A DNA stretch of 64,000 nucleotides from Oscillospiraceae bacterium (GCA_017622995.1 JAGAQA010000059.1:1-64000); one strand, 5' to 3'. Shown: positions 25,794-33,976, counted from the stretch's first letter. Program-made: numbers and translations. The notes: generated by a model not told the origin, from the letters alone.

Positions 25794-26036
25794 TTACACA
25801 GGCAATACCTTGAAGGCAGTTACAATGCTGACACGCAGCTTTGCTTCCAGTTGGTCCCGCATTGATTCGTCTACACAGAGAAATTCATTCCCGTATGTAT
25901 CCTTTACAGGGCGGGTTGACAGGGCGCGGATATAACTGCTGTAATGACGCAGAACAGCGTCCAGGGCATCCGTTTCGCCGTTGACTGCTTTCAGAATGGT
26001 CTGCACAGGAATGGACGGTCTTACAGCTCCGGCCAT
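25794..26036 (-). CDS. helix-turn-helix domain protein of the conjugative element
   Basis: An 80-aa protein with a helix-turn-helix-like first half (VQTILKAVNGETDALDAVLR) and the conserved YGNEFLCVDESMRDQLEAKL tail of a small family that always partners a sigma-factor-like gene in Tn916/Tn1549-type elements. It overlaps the sigma factor stop by 16 nt and has AAGGAGGG upstream, so both are translated from one message. Probably controls element genes. Confidence 0.8.
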   Translation of the reverse strand: MAGAVRPSIPVQTILKAVNGETDALDAVLRHYSSYIRALSTRPVKDTYGNEFLCVDESMRDQLEAKLRVSIVTAFKVLPV

Positions 26037-26455
26037 CCGTATCCCTCCTTCTCTAAAATCTTGCGCAGTTCCTTCAAAATGCCGATTCGGCGTTTGCTGA
26101 CCGTCTGATGAACGATGTGGAGGTATTCCGCGATTTCCCGATCCGTCATTTCCAGGAAGAAGGACAGTAGGATAATATCCCGTTTTCCCTCTGGAAGCTG
26201 TGCCAGAATTTCCGCCAGAACATCCCCGGTCACAACGACGGGGATACCCAGCACTTCAAAGATGTGGTCATCCTGGAAGTACCGGTCCTCCACGGCGATT
26301 TGGGACAGCTCCTCCGGCCCCATATGGTCCAGAGGCTCCTCCCATTCCCGCTGCCGGCTGTACCCGTTGTGAATACGGTTGGCCTCGTTCTTCAAAACCC
26401 TGGTGCAGAACCCACCGAACTGATTTTGAATACGCTTTTCTTCGGAGTCTTTCAT
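26021..26455 (-). CDS. element-encoded RNA polymerase sigma-70-like factor
   Basis: A 144-aa protein with region 2-like residues at the N-terminus (FGGFCTRVLKNEANRI) and a region 4 helix-turn-helix at the C-terminus (LPEGKRDIILLSFFLEMTDREIAEYLHIVHQTVSKR). The start at 26455 has GGAGGTGAG upstream. These short sigma factors in Tn916/Tn1549-like elements regulate transfer or excision genes. It is upstream of and overlaps the HTH gene. Confidence 0.88.
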   Translation of the reverse strand: MKDSEEKRIQNQFGGFCTRVLKNEANRIHNGYSRQREWEEPLDHMGPEELSQIAVEDRYFQDDHIFEVLGIPVVVTGDVLAEILAQLPEGKRDIILLSFFLEMTDREIAEYLHIVHQTVSKRRIGILKELRKILEKEGYGWPEL

Positions 26456-26567
26456 TTTCTCACCTCCCTTCGCAGCCGCGAAGGCGGGTGGTGATTTTCT
26501 CCCTTTCAATTGGGTAATCCGAAAAAGTGGATTTTGGCAACCAAGTTCTGAAAAATTGCTAAAAATT

Positions 26568-26603
26568 GAGCCTGCATTACCAAGTTGCTTGGAATGCAGG
26601 CTC
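26568..26603 (-). terminator. intrinsic terminator at the edge of the first cargo block
   Basis: Arms 26568-26578 and 26593-26603 form an 11-bp perfect stem with an inner CCAAG/CTTGG pairing. On the minus strand it is followed by CAATTTTTAGCAATTTTT. It ends the cargo transcripts coming from 27-32 kb before the sigma factor gene. Confidence 0.7.
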
Positions 26604-26632
26604 GAACGCTTGTATTTCTTCCATCTATGTGA

Positions 26633-27109
26633 TTACGCTGTATTTCTACCGGACAATTTAGAGCAGGAAATACCGTAGTGAAGGAGTATGAGCACAAACC
26701 CTGGAATAATCGCAAGCATACTAAAGCTACCAATGACCACGGTTATTCCCAGAGTACCATACATCAGGATTGATTCCATGATTAGGATTCGTAATGGAAT
26801 GATTTTTTCAACTTTGCAGGTCAACAGTCCTGCCGTCAGGAGAACAGCATATTCTCCGCCCAAGCTTCGCTTTTCCTGCATGATTTTATCCCGTATCAGT
26901 ATCCAGGAACAAACAACAAATACGGCACTTACCAAAAATGTCTGCCAGGTCTGTTGTTCCAATAGATTCCACGCAAGGCTGGTATCCGTATTGACGCTGG
27001 CTACAAAATTCTACTTCCGCAGCTATGCGCTCACTTGTTCCACTGTGCCTTTGTTTGTCAACAGGAAGGCAACGTTCGTCATGACGATTGCATGAACGCT
27101 CGCCCTCAT
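26633..27109 (-). pseudogene. disrupted membrane protein gene with two in-frame TAG codons
   Basis: An ATG at 27109 (GGAG upstream) opens a frame MRASVHAIVMTNVAFLL... that is stopped by TAG after 28 codons and again by TAG four codons later, then stays open to 26633 for about 125 more codons. The downstream part is a hydrophobic protein with three to four likely membrane helices (FLVSAVFVVCSWILI, EYAVLLTAGLLT, ILMYGTLGITVVIG). I do not recognise the family. Two nearby stops of the same type point to a decayed gene; re-initiation at the ATG at 26962 would give a 109-aa protein. Confidence 0.45.
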
Positions 27110-27185
27110 GCTGAACTCCTGGCAGTTAATTTTTTGGCATTGAGAACTATTTCAAGGAGCATAGTAGGGTGCAGACTAGTAACCT

Positions 27186-27626
27186 TCAAAAAGCGTCGGG
27201 GGGTGCTATCTTTCTTCCTCTGAAATAGGTTGCGCATGTGTAGTAGGCAAGGGTCAATAAGATTTTATCATTTTGAGATTGAACGCTAAGTTCATCTGCC
27301 GACATTAGGATCTGCTTCAAGTTCACGTAAGGAACATCCATTTGGAGTGTGTAAGAATCTGTTATCCGGTTGTCGTTTTCCATAATGGTAGTATCTATTT
27401 CATATTGGTCTCCAATTTCCTTTGCGGTATCGAGAAACTTTGGAAGATTCTCCATGCGCTCTGGCATTAAAACCTGCACTGTGTTTTCAATCAGTTCTCT
27501 TGGCAGAAATTTTGCAGGCTCTTGCGGAATACCATGCAGAGGACCTTCCTCGTCAGGAGCAGTGAAGAAGTCGCTATCCTCCCAAGGATTCGGGTATTTT
27601 TTCTCATATATCAGCTCACTTGACAT
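27186..27626 (-). CDS. hypothetical acidic protein
   Basis: A 146-aa soluble, acidic protein with no signal peptide or membrane segment. AAAGGA lies 7 nt before the ATG. The N-terminus is proline- and acid-rich (YPNPWEDSDFFTAPDEEGP), the middle contains ENDNRITDSYTLQMDV, and the C-terminal half is helical. I cannot assign it. It sits downstream of a truncated ABC ATPase and may have been part of an earlier version of the adjacent transporter locus. Confidence 0.6.
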   Translation of the reverse strand: MSSELIYEKKYPNPWEDSDFFTAPDEEGPLHGIPQEPAKFLPRELIENTVQVLMPERMENLPKFLDTAKEIGDQYEIDTTIMENDNRITDSYTLQMDVPYVNLKQILMSADELSVQSQNDKILLTLAYYTCATYFRGRKIAPPDAF

Positions 27627-27657
27627 ATTAACATCCTTTCGTGTCCCTGTTTTTGGG

Positions 27658-27954
27658 TTATCCCATTCGGGTCAGAATACCTGCATCCATTTCATAGACT
27701 TCGTCGCAAAGATAAGAAATATCCTCTTTGAAGTGACTGGCAAGTACGATTGTCACTCTCTGTTCTTTCAAGGAAAGCAGAACAGAACGAATATGTTCCA
27801 CCCCCTGATTGTCCAGACCATTCATAGGTTCATCCAGAATGAGCAGGTCTGGTTTTTCCATGATTGCCTGTGCAATACCCAGCCTCTGGCGCATACCCAT
27901 AGAGTATTTTCCAACAGGCTTTCTCAAATCGGGATCAAGGCCGGCTGTGTACAT
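27658..27954 (-). pseudogene. truncated ABC transporter ATPase (C-terminal half only)
   Basis: 98 codons equal to the last part of an ABC ATPase: signature KYSMGMRQRLGIAQA, Walker B LLILDEPMNGLD and the H-loop LASHFKEDI. The Walker A half is absent. The sequence is closely similar, also at DNA level around 27890-27950, to the intact ATPase gene at 28279-28926, so it is a partial duplicate or the end of a deleted sister gene. The 110 bp upstream (27955-28064) carry no coding remnant I can recognise. Confidence 0.75.
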
Positions 27955-28064
27955 ATGACGAGTGGAGTGCCATTACTGTAACTAGGAGATGCTATGCCAT
28001 CTACCCGTAGCACACGTTTTTCCCATGCGGGTCATGTTAATAATTCTCTGATGCTCCTTTGATT

Positions 28065-28274
28065 CTACTGCTTTTCGGGTCCTTTTACAGTGTCAGAACA
28101 ATTTTGTATATTGCTTAAATCGCAGGGCAACTGCTCAAATGTACCCGAAGTATCGACCTCTTCAACTTCTTTATCCTCCGTCTGAAGCTGGTTGATATCG
28201 TCATCCCAAGCCGCAATGTATTTGATATCGATTCCTCCAAAGGCTTCCAACAGGAGTTCCCCTTTCCTCGTCAT
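28065..28274 (-). CDS. small acidic protein coupled to the ABC ATPase
   Basis: A 69-aa acidic protein starting 4 nt after the ATPase stop, with AGGGATAGG upstream, so translation is coupled. The N-terminus (MTRKGELLLEAFGGIDIKYI) resembles the short N-terminal helix seen on many Clostridia membrane or regulatory proteins of similar transporter operons, but the rest is only a charged tail. It could be a truncated version of such a protein. Last gene of the long minus-strand cargo operon. Confidence 0.5.
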   Translation of the reverse strand: MTRKGELLLEAFGGIDIKYIAAWDDDINQLQTEDKEVEEVDTSGTFEQLPCDLSNIQNCSDTVKGPEKQ

Positions 28275-28278
28275 ACAC

Positions 28279-28926
28279 CTATCCCTCTTTTTTCCTTTTT
28301 ATAATACCCGCGTCCATTTCATATACTTCGTCACACAGCAGATCGATATCTTCCTGAAAATGGCTGGCAATAAGAATTGTTTTTCCAGATGCTTTTAACT
28401 GCTTTAATACCTGACGAATATCTGTAACTCCTTGATTATCGAGGCCATTCATAGGTTCATCCAGAATGAGTATATTTGGATTTTCCATTATCGCTTGCGC
28501 AATTCCAAGCCGTTGTCGCATACCCATAGAGTATTTTCCAACAGGTTTTCTTAAATCGGGATCAAGGCCGACCGTGTACATACTCTGTCGTACATCTTCC
28601 GCTGATGCTTTTCCGCGAATGGATGCCAGGTGCATTAGATTCTGTAGCCCCGACTCTCGAGCAAGGAATCCCGGGGATTCAATAATAAATCCAATATCAG
28701 TTGGAAAGTCTACATCCTTCCCAACCTGCTGGCCTTGCACACGTACCTCTCCGGAAGTGGGGAGTACAAAACCGCAAATACTTTTAAGAAGGACCGTTTT
28801 TCCAGAACCGTTTCGACCAATCAGTCCATAAATTTTTCCGGCTTTACATGTCAAGGATACATCCTTTAACACTTCGATTTTTCCGTATCGTTTGGTCACA
28901 TGTTTAATTTCTACAACTGAATTCAT
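28279..28926 (-). CDS. ABC transporter ATP-binding protein
   Basis: A 215-aa ABC ATPase with Walker A GRNGSGKTV (residue ~38), Q-loop (DIGFIIESP), signature YSMGMRQRLGIA, Walker B ILILDEPMNGLD and H-loop ASHFQED. It belongs to the BcrA/EcsA-like class that pairs with separate ABC-2 permeases. The start at 28926 overlaps the permease stop (ATGA) and has GGAGGG upstream; an open frame extends upstream but is not needed. With the two permeases it should form a transporter dedicated to a peptide or to self-immunity. Confidence 0.9.
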   Translation of the reverse strand: MNSVVEIKHVTKRYGKIEVLKDVSLTCKAGKIYGLIGRNGSGKTVLLKSICGFVLPTSGEVRVQGQQVGKDVDFPTDIGFIIESPGFLARESGLQNLMHLASIRGKASAEDVRQSMYTVGLDPDLRKPVGKYSMGMRQRLGIAQAIMENPNILILDEPMNGLDNQGVTDIRQVLKQLKASGKTILIASHFQEDIDLLCDEVYEMDAGIIKRKKEG

Positions 28927-29768
28927 CTGTTTTCCCTCCGAAACACCTTGAATTTTGGAGTAAGGATACATACTGCAAACAAACATACAATGGAAATACC
29001 AAAATACCAGAACGCATATTCCAGCGTCACCTGATATAGGCTGTTATTGCCCTTGAGCGCCTGCAGCTGAGCCAATGTTACGGGTGAAATCTTATAAAAG
29101 CAGGGAAGCCATTCATTGGCTACCGTTATATCCAGCAAAACAAATCCAGCGGATGTGAATGTTCCGATATAACTTCCAGTTACGTTATTTAGAAAATAGG
29201 TTACAAGCCCCAGCCAAATACAACAAGCCCAGCTCAGAAGGAAGCTAAGAACTGTAGCTTGAAGTGGCGCGTATGCACCAATTACATAATCGTCAACAGA
29301 AAACATAATTCCATACTGAGGCGCTACCGCATATCTTGCCAGAGTTCCCCAAATTTTTCCCCAGCTATTCTGAACGCCTATGTTGGGAAGAAGAGGAACA
29401 ATGCTGAACAAGAAAATCATTAAGATATAGAGAAATGATAACGCAGCAATATACAAGCACTGTCCAGCAGTCCATGCAGTATGTCCCGCCCGAGGCAAAA
29501 TATATTTTTGAATATCACTCCTGAAGGGGGCATCACAGAACAGTGCAGTTGCCCCAGCCATAATCACGAGTTGACAGATATAATCACTTGTGATGTGCGG
29601 GAATGCCCAGGGGGCGACGGGGATGCCAACATCCTGGGAAAAATCCAATACCCCCTGTAAATTTGAAAACACAAAAATAGAAGCAAGAATAAAAATTAGC
29701 AGAATTCTCTGGTTCGTATACGCTAACTTCATTTGGAATATGAATACATGTCGAATTTTATTCTTCAT
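28923..29768 (-). CDS. ABC-2 type transporter permease
   Basis: A 281-aa integral membrane protein with about six helices, the N-terminal one after FQMKLAYTNQRILL and the last near YFGISIVCLFAVCIL. No catalytic motifs are expected. It overlaps the preceding permease by 11 nt and the ATPase by 4 nt, so the three are a tightly coupled transporter set. Substrate unknown; see the operon context with signal peptidase, secreted protein and Agr genes. Confidence 0.75.
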   Translation of the reverse strand: MKNKIRHVFIFQMKLAYTNQRILLIFILASIFVFSNLQGVLDFSQDVGIPVAPWAFPHITSDYICQLVIMAGATALFCDAPFRSDIQKYILPRAGHTAWTAGQCLYIAALSFLYILMIFLFSIVPLLPNIGVQNSWGKIWGTLARYAVAPQYGIMFSVDDYVIGAYAPLQATVLSFLLSWACCIWLGLVTYFLNNVTGSYIGTFTSAGFVLLDITVANEWLPCFYKISPVTLAQLQALKGNNSLYQVTLEYAFWYFGISIVCLFAVCILTPKFKVFRRENR

Positions 29769-30591
29769 CCCATATTCTCCTCTCCATGCGTCTCATAAAC
29801 AAACGATAGCATAGTAAGATGAAAGCTAGCACCGCCATAGTAGTGACAACAATTGTCACAGAATCCGAATATATTGTTCCCCGTGCCACAAGAAGTCGAT
29901 CCAATCGCATCCCGTCTGGTAGCTTCAGCAGACGACCAATCTGAACCAGAAGAAAGCGGAAGATAAACGGGAAGCAGACGGCCACGTAATTGCTTGGAAA
30001 ATACGCAGATGCGCACAGCCCGACACTTCCCCAAAGCGCACCACTCAGAAAGCTAAGATATAGCACAATAGCAAGATAGGGCACCCCATCTCCAACCGTA
30101 AGCGCATGAAAAAAGGGTATCCACTGAGATTCAAGCACCTTTTCGGTTGTTACTATCGGAAGGTAGCTTCTCAAAAGCAGTATAAAAACCAGTCCGCCGA
30201 AGAATAAGGTCAGCCCGCCCAATACGGCAGCTACCAGAAATTTAGAGCGGACATAGGTACGTTGTCCACACCTTGAAATTTTGTAAATACTTATGCCGTC
30301 ATCTAATTCCCAGCAGTAATTAGATGAAAAGGGTATCGCTGCCATTGTGGCTGAAAAATACCCGGTGAAAACTCCGCCAAAGGACAAGGAGTTGAATACA
30401 TAATACATAACGCAAAGGGGGGAGCTATCAGCATCAATCACTGAGTGATTGATGCTGATACGAAGATCCTGCCAATTGTCAAAGAAGAAACCCAACGTAA
30501 CCCCCAGGACTGCCAGTAAAAACGGATATTTCATTCCAATTTGAAAGTCCGCACGAGCCGTTCTGGTAAAGGTAGTGGCTCTACCCTCCAT
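29758..30591 (-). CDS. ABC-2 type transporter permease
   Basis: A 277-aa membrane protein with about six helices (FLLAVLGVTLGFFF at the N-terminus, VTIVVTTMAVLAFILLCY at the C-terminus). A central CGQRTYVRSKF segment between helices resembles the coupling loop of Clostridia ABC-2 permeases. It overlaps the upstream lipoprotein gene by 11 nt and the second permease by 11 nt. Confidence 0.75.
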   Translation of the reverse strand: MEGRATTFTRTARADFQIGMKYPFLLAVLGVTLGFFFDNWQDLRISINHSVIDADSSPLCVMYYVFNSLSFGGVFTGYFSATMAAIPFSSNYCWELDDGISIYKISRCGQRTYVRSKFLVAAVLGGLTLFFGGLVFILLLRSYLPIVTTEKVLESQWIPFFHALTVGDGVPYLAIVLYLSFLSGALWGSVGLCASAYFPSNYVAVCFPFIFRFLLVQIGRLLKLPDGMRLDRLLVARGTIYSDSVTIVVTTMAVLAFILLCYRLFMRRMERRIWDEE

Positions 30592-31762
30592 AGGTCAGAT
30601 CCTTTCCGGTGATGGCATTGAAGCGCTGCGCATTTGCATATTCCGGGTTGACACCGCCGGTCTCATCCGAATTTTCCCATGCACTGCGGGATACGAAACA
30701 CCAATAAGGCGTAAGAGTCACAGAGTCCTCTGTGGCAATCGGAATGTATTCTAGCCAAACATTCGAGAAAACTTCACTGCTGGTGTGGATCTCTAAACTG
30801 TATTTGTCCTTGAGTGCGGCAACCGCTTCATCCGGTGTCAGGACTGCCTGCGGTTGGGATTCTGCCGCAATCGTACAGGGGTAGTACACATCGCACTTCT
30901 GAATACCGTCAGCATTAATCATTATGGTTGCTGTAACGGAAGGAGTAGGCATCATGCTAACTGCAGAAGCAACGCCCGGTTCTTCTGATCCTAATAGCGG
31001 GAGCCCGTCATATGTGAAAGAGAATTCCAGATAACAGGTGTCTGTTGCTGAGGTCAGCCCGGTAGGAGTGCGCCCCATCTCTGGATCGTAGCTTCCTCCA
31101 AACAATTCATTCTGGAAGTCCATGATTTCCTGACCGGTCAAAGTGACACATCTTTCAAGCTTTGGCTCAAACGCAATGCCAAGCTGGCTGAACACATCAT
31201 CGCAAACCTGTTCCATTGCTGCCACAGTCATAAAAGATAGATCATGAGGCTCCGTTTGAGGATGTTCTTGGGTGTAGTAGTACATTAGCGTATCTACGTC
31301 CTGCATAGGATTATCACCCAAATCGATATTATAAGCACTGTAGCTGATGGAATCATCCCGCACCACAAGCTTTTTCCCGCTGGATTCAAAATAGCGAAGG
31401 GATCTACGATCATCAAGGGTGTAGCTGCCGTATCCCTCCGGGCTGAATATAGCGAACAGCCGATCTGGGTCGCAATCCACCATTTTGAGGGTATAGGTGC
31501 TATATGCTTCTTTTTCAGGCAGGATTACCTCTGCATCTACCTGGACGTTGTCATCCAGTTGCTGGAACAGATGCCGCGTATTTACTTCATTTGGCACAGT
31601 TGTAGCAGCTGTTTCGGATTCAGCTGCCAATGTGTCAGACGGAACCGAGGCTTCAGTTTCTTTTATGATCGTTACCGGAATATCCTGTTCAACTTTTCCA
31701 CATCCAGAAAGGCATACCAAAATCGAAGTTATGAAAACAGCGCTTTGCAAAAATTTTCGCAT
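30581..31762 (-). CDS. lipoprotein of the Agr-linked transporter operon
   Basis: A 393-aa lipoprotein: signal peptide with lipobox LVCLSGCG (Cys at residue ~21), a Ser/Thr/Glu-rich linker, then a large extracellular domain with scattered aromatic residues. It overlaps the first permease gene, so it may be the substrate-facing or substrate-binding part of the transporter. The family is not one I can name with certainty; similar lipoproteins accompany ABC transporters in Clostridia. A second lipoprotein of similar style lies at 37799-38824. AGGAGGAC precedes the ATG. Confidence 0.7.
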   Translation of the reverse strand: MRKFLQSAVFITSILVCLSGCGKVEQDIPVTIIKETEASVPSDTLAAESETAATTVPNEVNTRHLFQQLDDNVQVDAEVILPEKEAYSTYTLKMVDCDPDRLFAIFSPEGYGSYTLDDRRSLRYFESSGKKLVVRDDSISYSAYNIDLGDNPMQDVDTLMYYYTQEHPQTEPHDLSFMTVAAMEQVCDDVFSQLGIAFEPKLERCVTLTGQEIMDFQNELFGGSYDPEMGRTPTGLTSATDTCYLEFSFTYDGLPLLGSEEPGVASAVSMMPTPSVTATIMINADGIQKCDVYYPCTIAAESQPQAVLTPDEAVAALKDKYSLEIHTSSEVFSNVWLEYIPIATEDSVTLTPYWCFVSRSAWENSDETGGVNPEYANAQRFNAITGKDLTYGG

Positions 31763-31812
31763 ATTAGTGTCCTCCTATATGAATTGCCAAGAATGGCTAA
31801 CTAGTTAATATA

Positions 31813-32328
31813 AAAAACAGGCAACGCAAAATTGTTAGATTTACATCTAATTAACGGCTGCTAAATTACGGGTTGTATGCTCCATTAGCATAAAGGGTTG
31901 CATAAGATGTGCTATCGCTATCCTTCTTTGCGCCCAAGAACATGACATCATCGCTAGCAACGTAGGACAGATACGAAATGCGTTTGTTGGTAGTACGTCC
32001 AGTATAGGTACGGTATACATCAACATAGTTGTCGGAGGTTCGATTCATCTTTACCCCGAGAATATTGGTACTGGAAACATTGCTTTTGCCAGTGTTGTAC
32101 AGGGTGAAAACCCAGACCTGTTCGGTGTCGCCTTTCTCGTGGTATGCCTCTTGGTGGTTCACACGGTCGGTAAACTCAAAGTTATAGGTATAATTGGGGG
32201 AAGCTGCGAATGCGGTAACGGGGACAAGAAGGGCTACGAGCAGGGTCAAGCCAATAATCGTCCGCATGATCTTATTATTTTTCATAGATGGTTCTCCTTT
32301 TTGTGAAAATATTGCGTTGCCTGTTTTT
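31813..32328. repeat. 17-bp inverted repeats flanking the secreted-protein gene
   Basis: AAAAACAGGCAACGCAA at 31813-31829 and its exact reverse complement at 32312-32328 bracket the secreted-protein gene. The right copy lies between a candidate -35 (TTGTCA) and -10 (TATTTT) for that gene on the minus strand, and the left copy is in its 3' region. They could pair in the mRNA or allow inversion of the ~480-bp segment. Confidence 0.6.
31866..32285 (-). CDS. small secreted protein of the Agr locus
   Basis: A 139-aa preprotein. A clear signal peptide (basic MKNNKIMR start, hydrophobic core LLVALLVPVTAFA, cleavage after AFA or AFAA) is followed by a ~112-residue mature chain rich in Tyr, Asn, Thr and Ser, ending YATLYANGAYNP. 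The pattern recalls small secreted beta-proteins of Bacillota, some of them bacteriocin-like, that end in a W/Y-x-P motif and are encoded beside ABC transporters. The start at 32285 has AAAGGAG upstream. Candidate cargo for the locus; function not known. Confidence 0.65.
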   Translation of the reverse strand: MKNNKIMRTIIGLTLLVALLVPVTAFAASPNYTYNFEFTDRVNHQEAYHEKGDTEQVWVFTLYNTGKSNVSSTNILGVKMNRTSDNYVDVYRTYTGRTTNKRISYLSYVASDDVMFLGAKKDSDSTSYATLYANGAYNP

Positions 32329-32395
32329 GACAAATAATTAATTTGGAATAGGCGAGGGTACGACTGCAACATCCTCCAATAGCCTCTGAAGCGCA

Positions 32396-32989
32396 CTAGA
32401 TGATGTTAGTCCCACATTGGGAAAATTTAGTAAAATATTGAGTAATGGGAATCCGTCGACAAACTCTTCCCAAAATATCAGATTCACTTATCATTCCCAG
32501 GACACTGTCTCGGCTGTCCAGGGAATAATTTCTATTATCGCCCATCACAAAAACCGTACCGATTGGCACCTGATATGTAATTGAAATGGGGGCATCCAAT
32601 GCTTGCATTGGATCTTCTTGATCTAAATTGAGATATGGCTCTGAGATTTTTGTGCCATTTACAAAAATAGAATCATTTTCATAATCCAGCGTTACAGTGT
32701 CTCCTTCGACTGCAATAATTCGCTTAACAATGTATGCACCTCTAATTGGTTTGTCTGAAACATCAATCAAAACGATATCACTTCTTGCGGGGGCATAATT
32801 CATTTGATTGATAACTACTATATCGCCGTTCAAAAGCGTAGGATACATAGACTCACCGCTAACGAGTGCAAGCCGCACAACATATGTGCGAATAAATAGC
32901 ACCGCAGCGAACACTAAAATCAGAATAGCGTATTTAAGGAGCCTTTTTATGGAGTGCATCTTAAACACGCTTGTACAGTTTTCTCTCAT
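32396..32989 (-). CDS. signal peptidase I
   Basis: A 197-aa type I signal peptidase with one N-terminal membrane helix (residues ~15-40), the catalytic serine motif SGESMYPTL, the lysine region YIVKRIIAVEGD and the conserved GDNRNYSLDSR. It cleaves exported preproteins at the outer membrane face. Its place directly after agrD and before the secreted protein suggests a dedicated role, either removing the leader of the autoinducer peptide or maturing the neighbouring secreted protein. The start codon is not backed by a strong ribosome binding site. Confidence 0.9.
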   Translation of the reverse strand: MRENCTSVFKMHSIKRLLKYAILILVFAAVLFIRTYVVRLALVSGESMYPTLLNGDIVVINQMNYAPARSDIVLIDVSDKPIRGAYIVKRIIAVEGDTVTLDYENDSIFVNGTKISEPYLNLDQEDPMQALDAPISITYQVPIGTVFVMGDNRNYSLDSRDSVLGMISESDILGRVCRRIPITQYFTKFSQCGTNII

Positions 32990-33025
32990 GTATTTGTCCC
33001 GTTAATCTGAAACGCAGCATCCTTT

Positions 33026-33063
33026 CTTCGTATACGAGCGATATTTTTCGCTCGTATACGAAG
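33026..33063. promoter_or_regulatory. 16-bp perfect hairpin between agrD and the signal peptidase gene
   Basis: Arms 33026-33041 and 33048-33063 are perfectly complementary (core CGTATACGAGCG), with a 6-nt loop. On the minus strand there is no T-run after the stem, so this is not a simple terminator. It may be an RNA processing or stability element that sets the ratio of agrBD to downstream messages, or a protein binding site. Confidence 0.6.
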
Positions 33064-33104
33064 AGTTACTGCTTTATTATCGCTTCATTGAGCAGGCCTT
33101 TGGC

Positions 33105-33287
33105 TCACCCAATTTCTGACTTGTCCTCCACCACATGTCCTCCTTGGCTGCTCCGGTCCTTTTTTTTGCATGGCCGCACAGGCTGGTAGGCAAACGTCGC
33201 ACAATGAGGCGGCCACCCAGCAGAATCTTGTTCCACCATGCGGTGAATGAGATTCTTGGGAAAATCTTTGACCAATTCTTTTTTCAT
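33105..33287 (-). CDS. agrD: AgrD-like autoinducer peptide precursor
   Basis: A 60-aa peptide starting at 33287, overlapping the agrB stop (ATGA). Features match Agr autoinducer precursors: an N-terminal Lys-rich amphipathic segment, a Cys-containing core and a conserved QPxxP recognition tail, here HCATFAYQPVRP, then a charged end. The mature signal is likely a thiolactone starting at the Cys of CATFA or CATFAY. It lies directly after agrB, the usual arrangement. The class is short and variable, so assignment rests on context plus the YQPVRP motif. Confidence 0.75.
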   Translation of the reverse strand: MKKELVKDFPKNLIHRMVEQDSAGWPPHCATFAYQPVRPCKKKDRSSQGGHVVEDKSEIG

Positions 33288-33856
33288 GTGGATTTCCTCC
33301 AATCAATATAATAGGCAAGGCAGAGCATAAAAGCCGCCATTGCTGTACCGGTTGTAAGGCCCCTTGCGACTGCGGTATAATTGAGAAAGTCGCACATAAG
33401 GGCAAGAAGGGTTGTCAACATTATTCGCTTTTTAGATGAATAGCGTAACGCAAGAATCTCTTCTTCTGAAAAATTCATATTGGGATGGATAAACGGCGCA
33501 AGAAAGAAAATAATCGTGAAGCTTATGCCGTTGCTCAGATAAAATGTCACTGCATTTAATTGTTTCAGAAATACACCCAGAAAAAGAAGTTCCAGAATGA
33601 GCGAGACCGATATGCACCCTAGAAAGGAATTGGCGTGATAGCCACTTGTACGGGCTCTTAGGAACTTGAATATCGCTAAGAATGCCAGAGCAGTAGGAAT
33701 ATCTGATAGCCTCACTGCAAGCAATGTGAATGGAATCATGCTGATCGCAGTCGCAATACGAGTTTCAACGCCATACTCAAACCATGGCACATCTTCCGGC
33801 TCAATGAGTTTTTTCTTAATGCAAATAGCAGATAGTTTAGATATAAAAGGTGTCAT
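33284..33856 (-). CDS. agrB: AgrB-like accessory gene regulator peptidase
   Basis: A 190-aa polytopic membrane protease that cleaves and cyclises AgrD. It shows the family start with charged residues followed by helices, the catalytic His in RTSGYHANSFLGC (residue ~75) and a nearby Cys in the same segment. Downstream helices and the short C-terminal tail fit. AAGGAGG precedes the ATG at 33856. It is the first gene of a transcript whose promoter (-35 33904-33899, -10 33881-33876) carries paired upstream repeats like a LytTR target. Confidence 0.88.
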   Translation of the reverse strand: MTPFISKLSAICIKKKLIEPEDVPWFEYGVETRIATAISMIPFTLLAVRLSDIPTALAFLAIFKFLRARTSGYHANSFLGCISVSLILELLFLGVFLKQLNAVTFYLSNGISFTIIFFLAPFIHPNMNFSEEEILALRYSSKKRIMLTTLLALMCDFLNYTAVARGLTTGTAMAAFMLCLAYYIDWRKST

Positions 33857-33875
33857 TCACTGCCTCCTTGGCCAG

Positions 33876-33947
33876 ATAATAGCAATATCACGGAATAATT
33901 TCAAACAGTTCAGCGCAAAACGGGAAAAGTACAGCATGAAACAGGAA
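33876..33947 (-). promoter_or_regulatory. agrBD promoter with paired LytTR-type repeats
   Basis: Minus strand: repeats TTCCTGTTTC (33947-33938) and TTCCCGTTTT (33926-33917) start 21 bp apart, followed by -35 TTGAAA (33904-33899), a 17-bp spacer and -10 TATTAT (33881-33876). The arrangement fits an AgrA/LytTR activator site. The same block, ungapped over 63 nt with 48 identities by my count, occurs on the + strand at 37077-37139, ahead of another secreted-protein gene. The first repeat also forms the tail of the agrC terminator. Confidence 0.7.
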
Positions 33948-33976
33948 AACCGCATGTGGCAATGAACCACATGCGG
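33940..33976 (-). terminator. terminator between agrC and agrB
   Basis: Perfect 10-bp stem CCGCATGTGG (33950-33959) with CCACATGCGG (33967-33976); on the minus strand it is followed by TTTTCCTGTTT. It lies 12 nt after the agrC stop, so agrAC and agrBD form separate transcripts. Confidence 0.75.
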
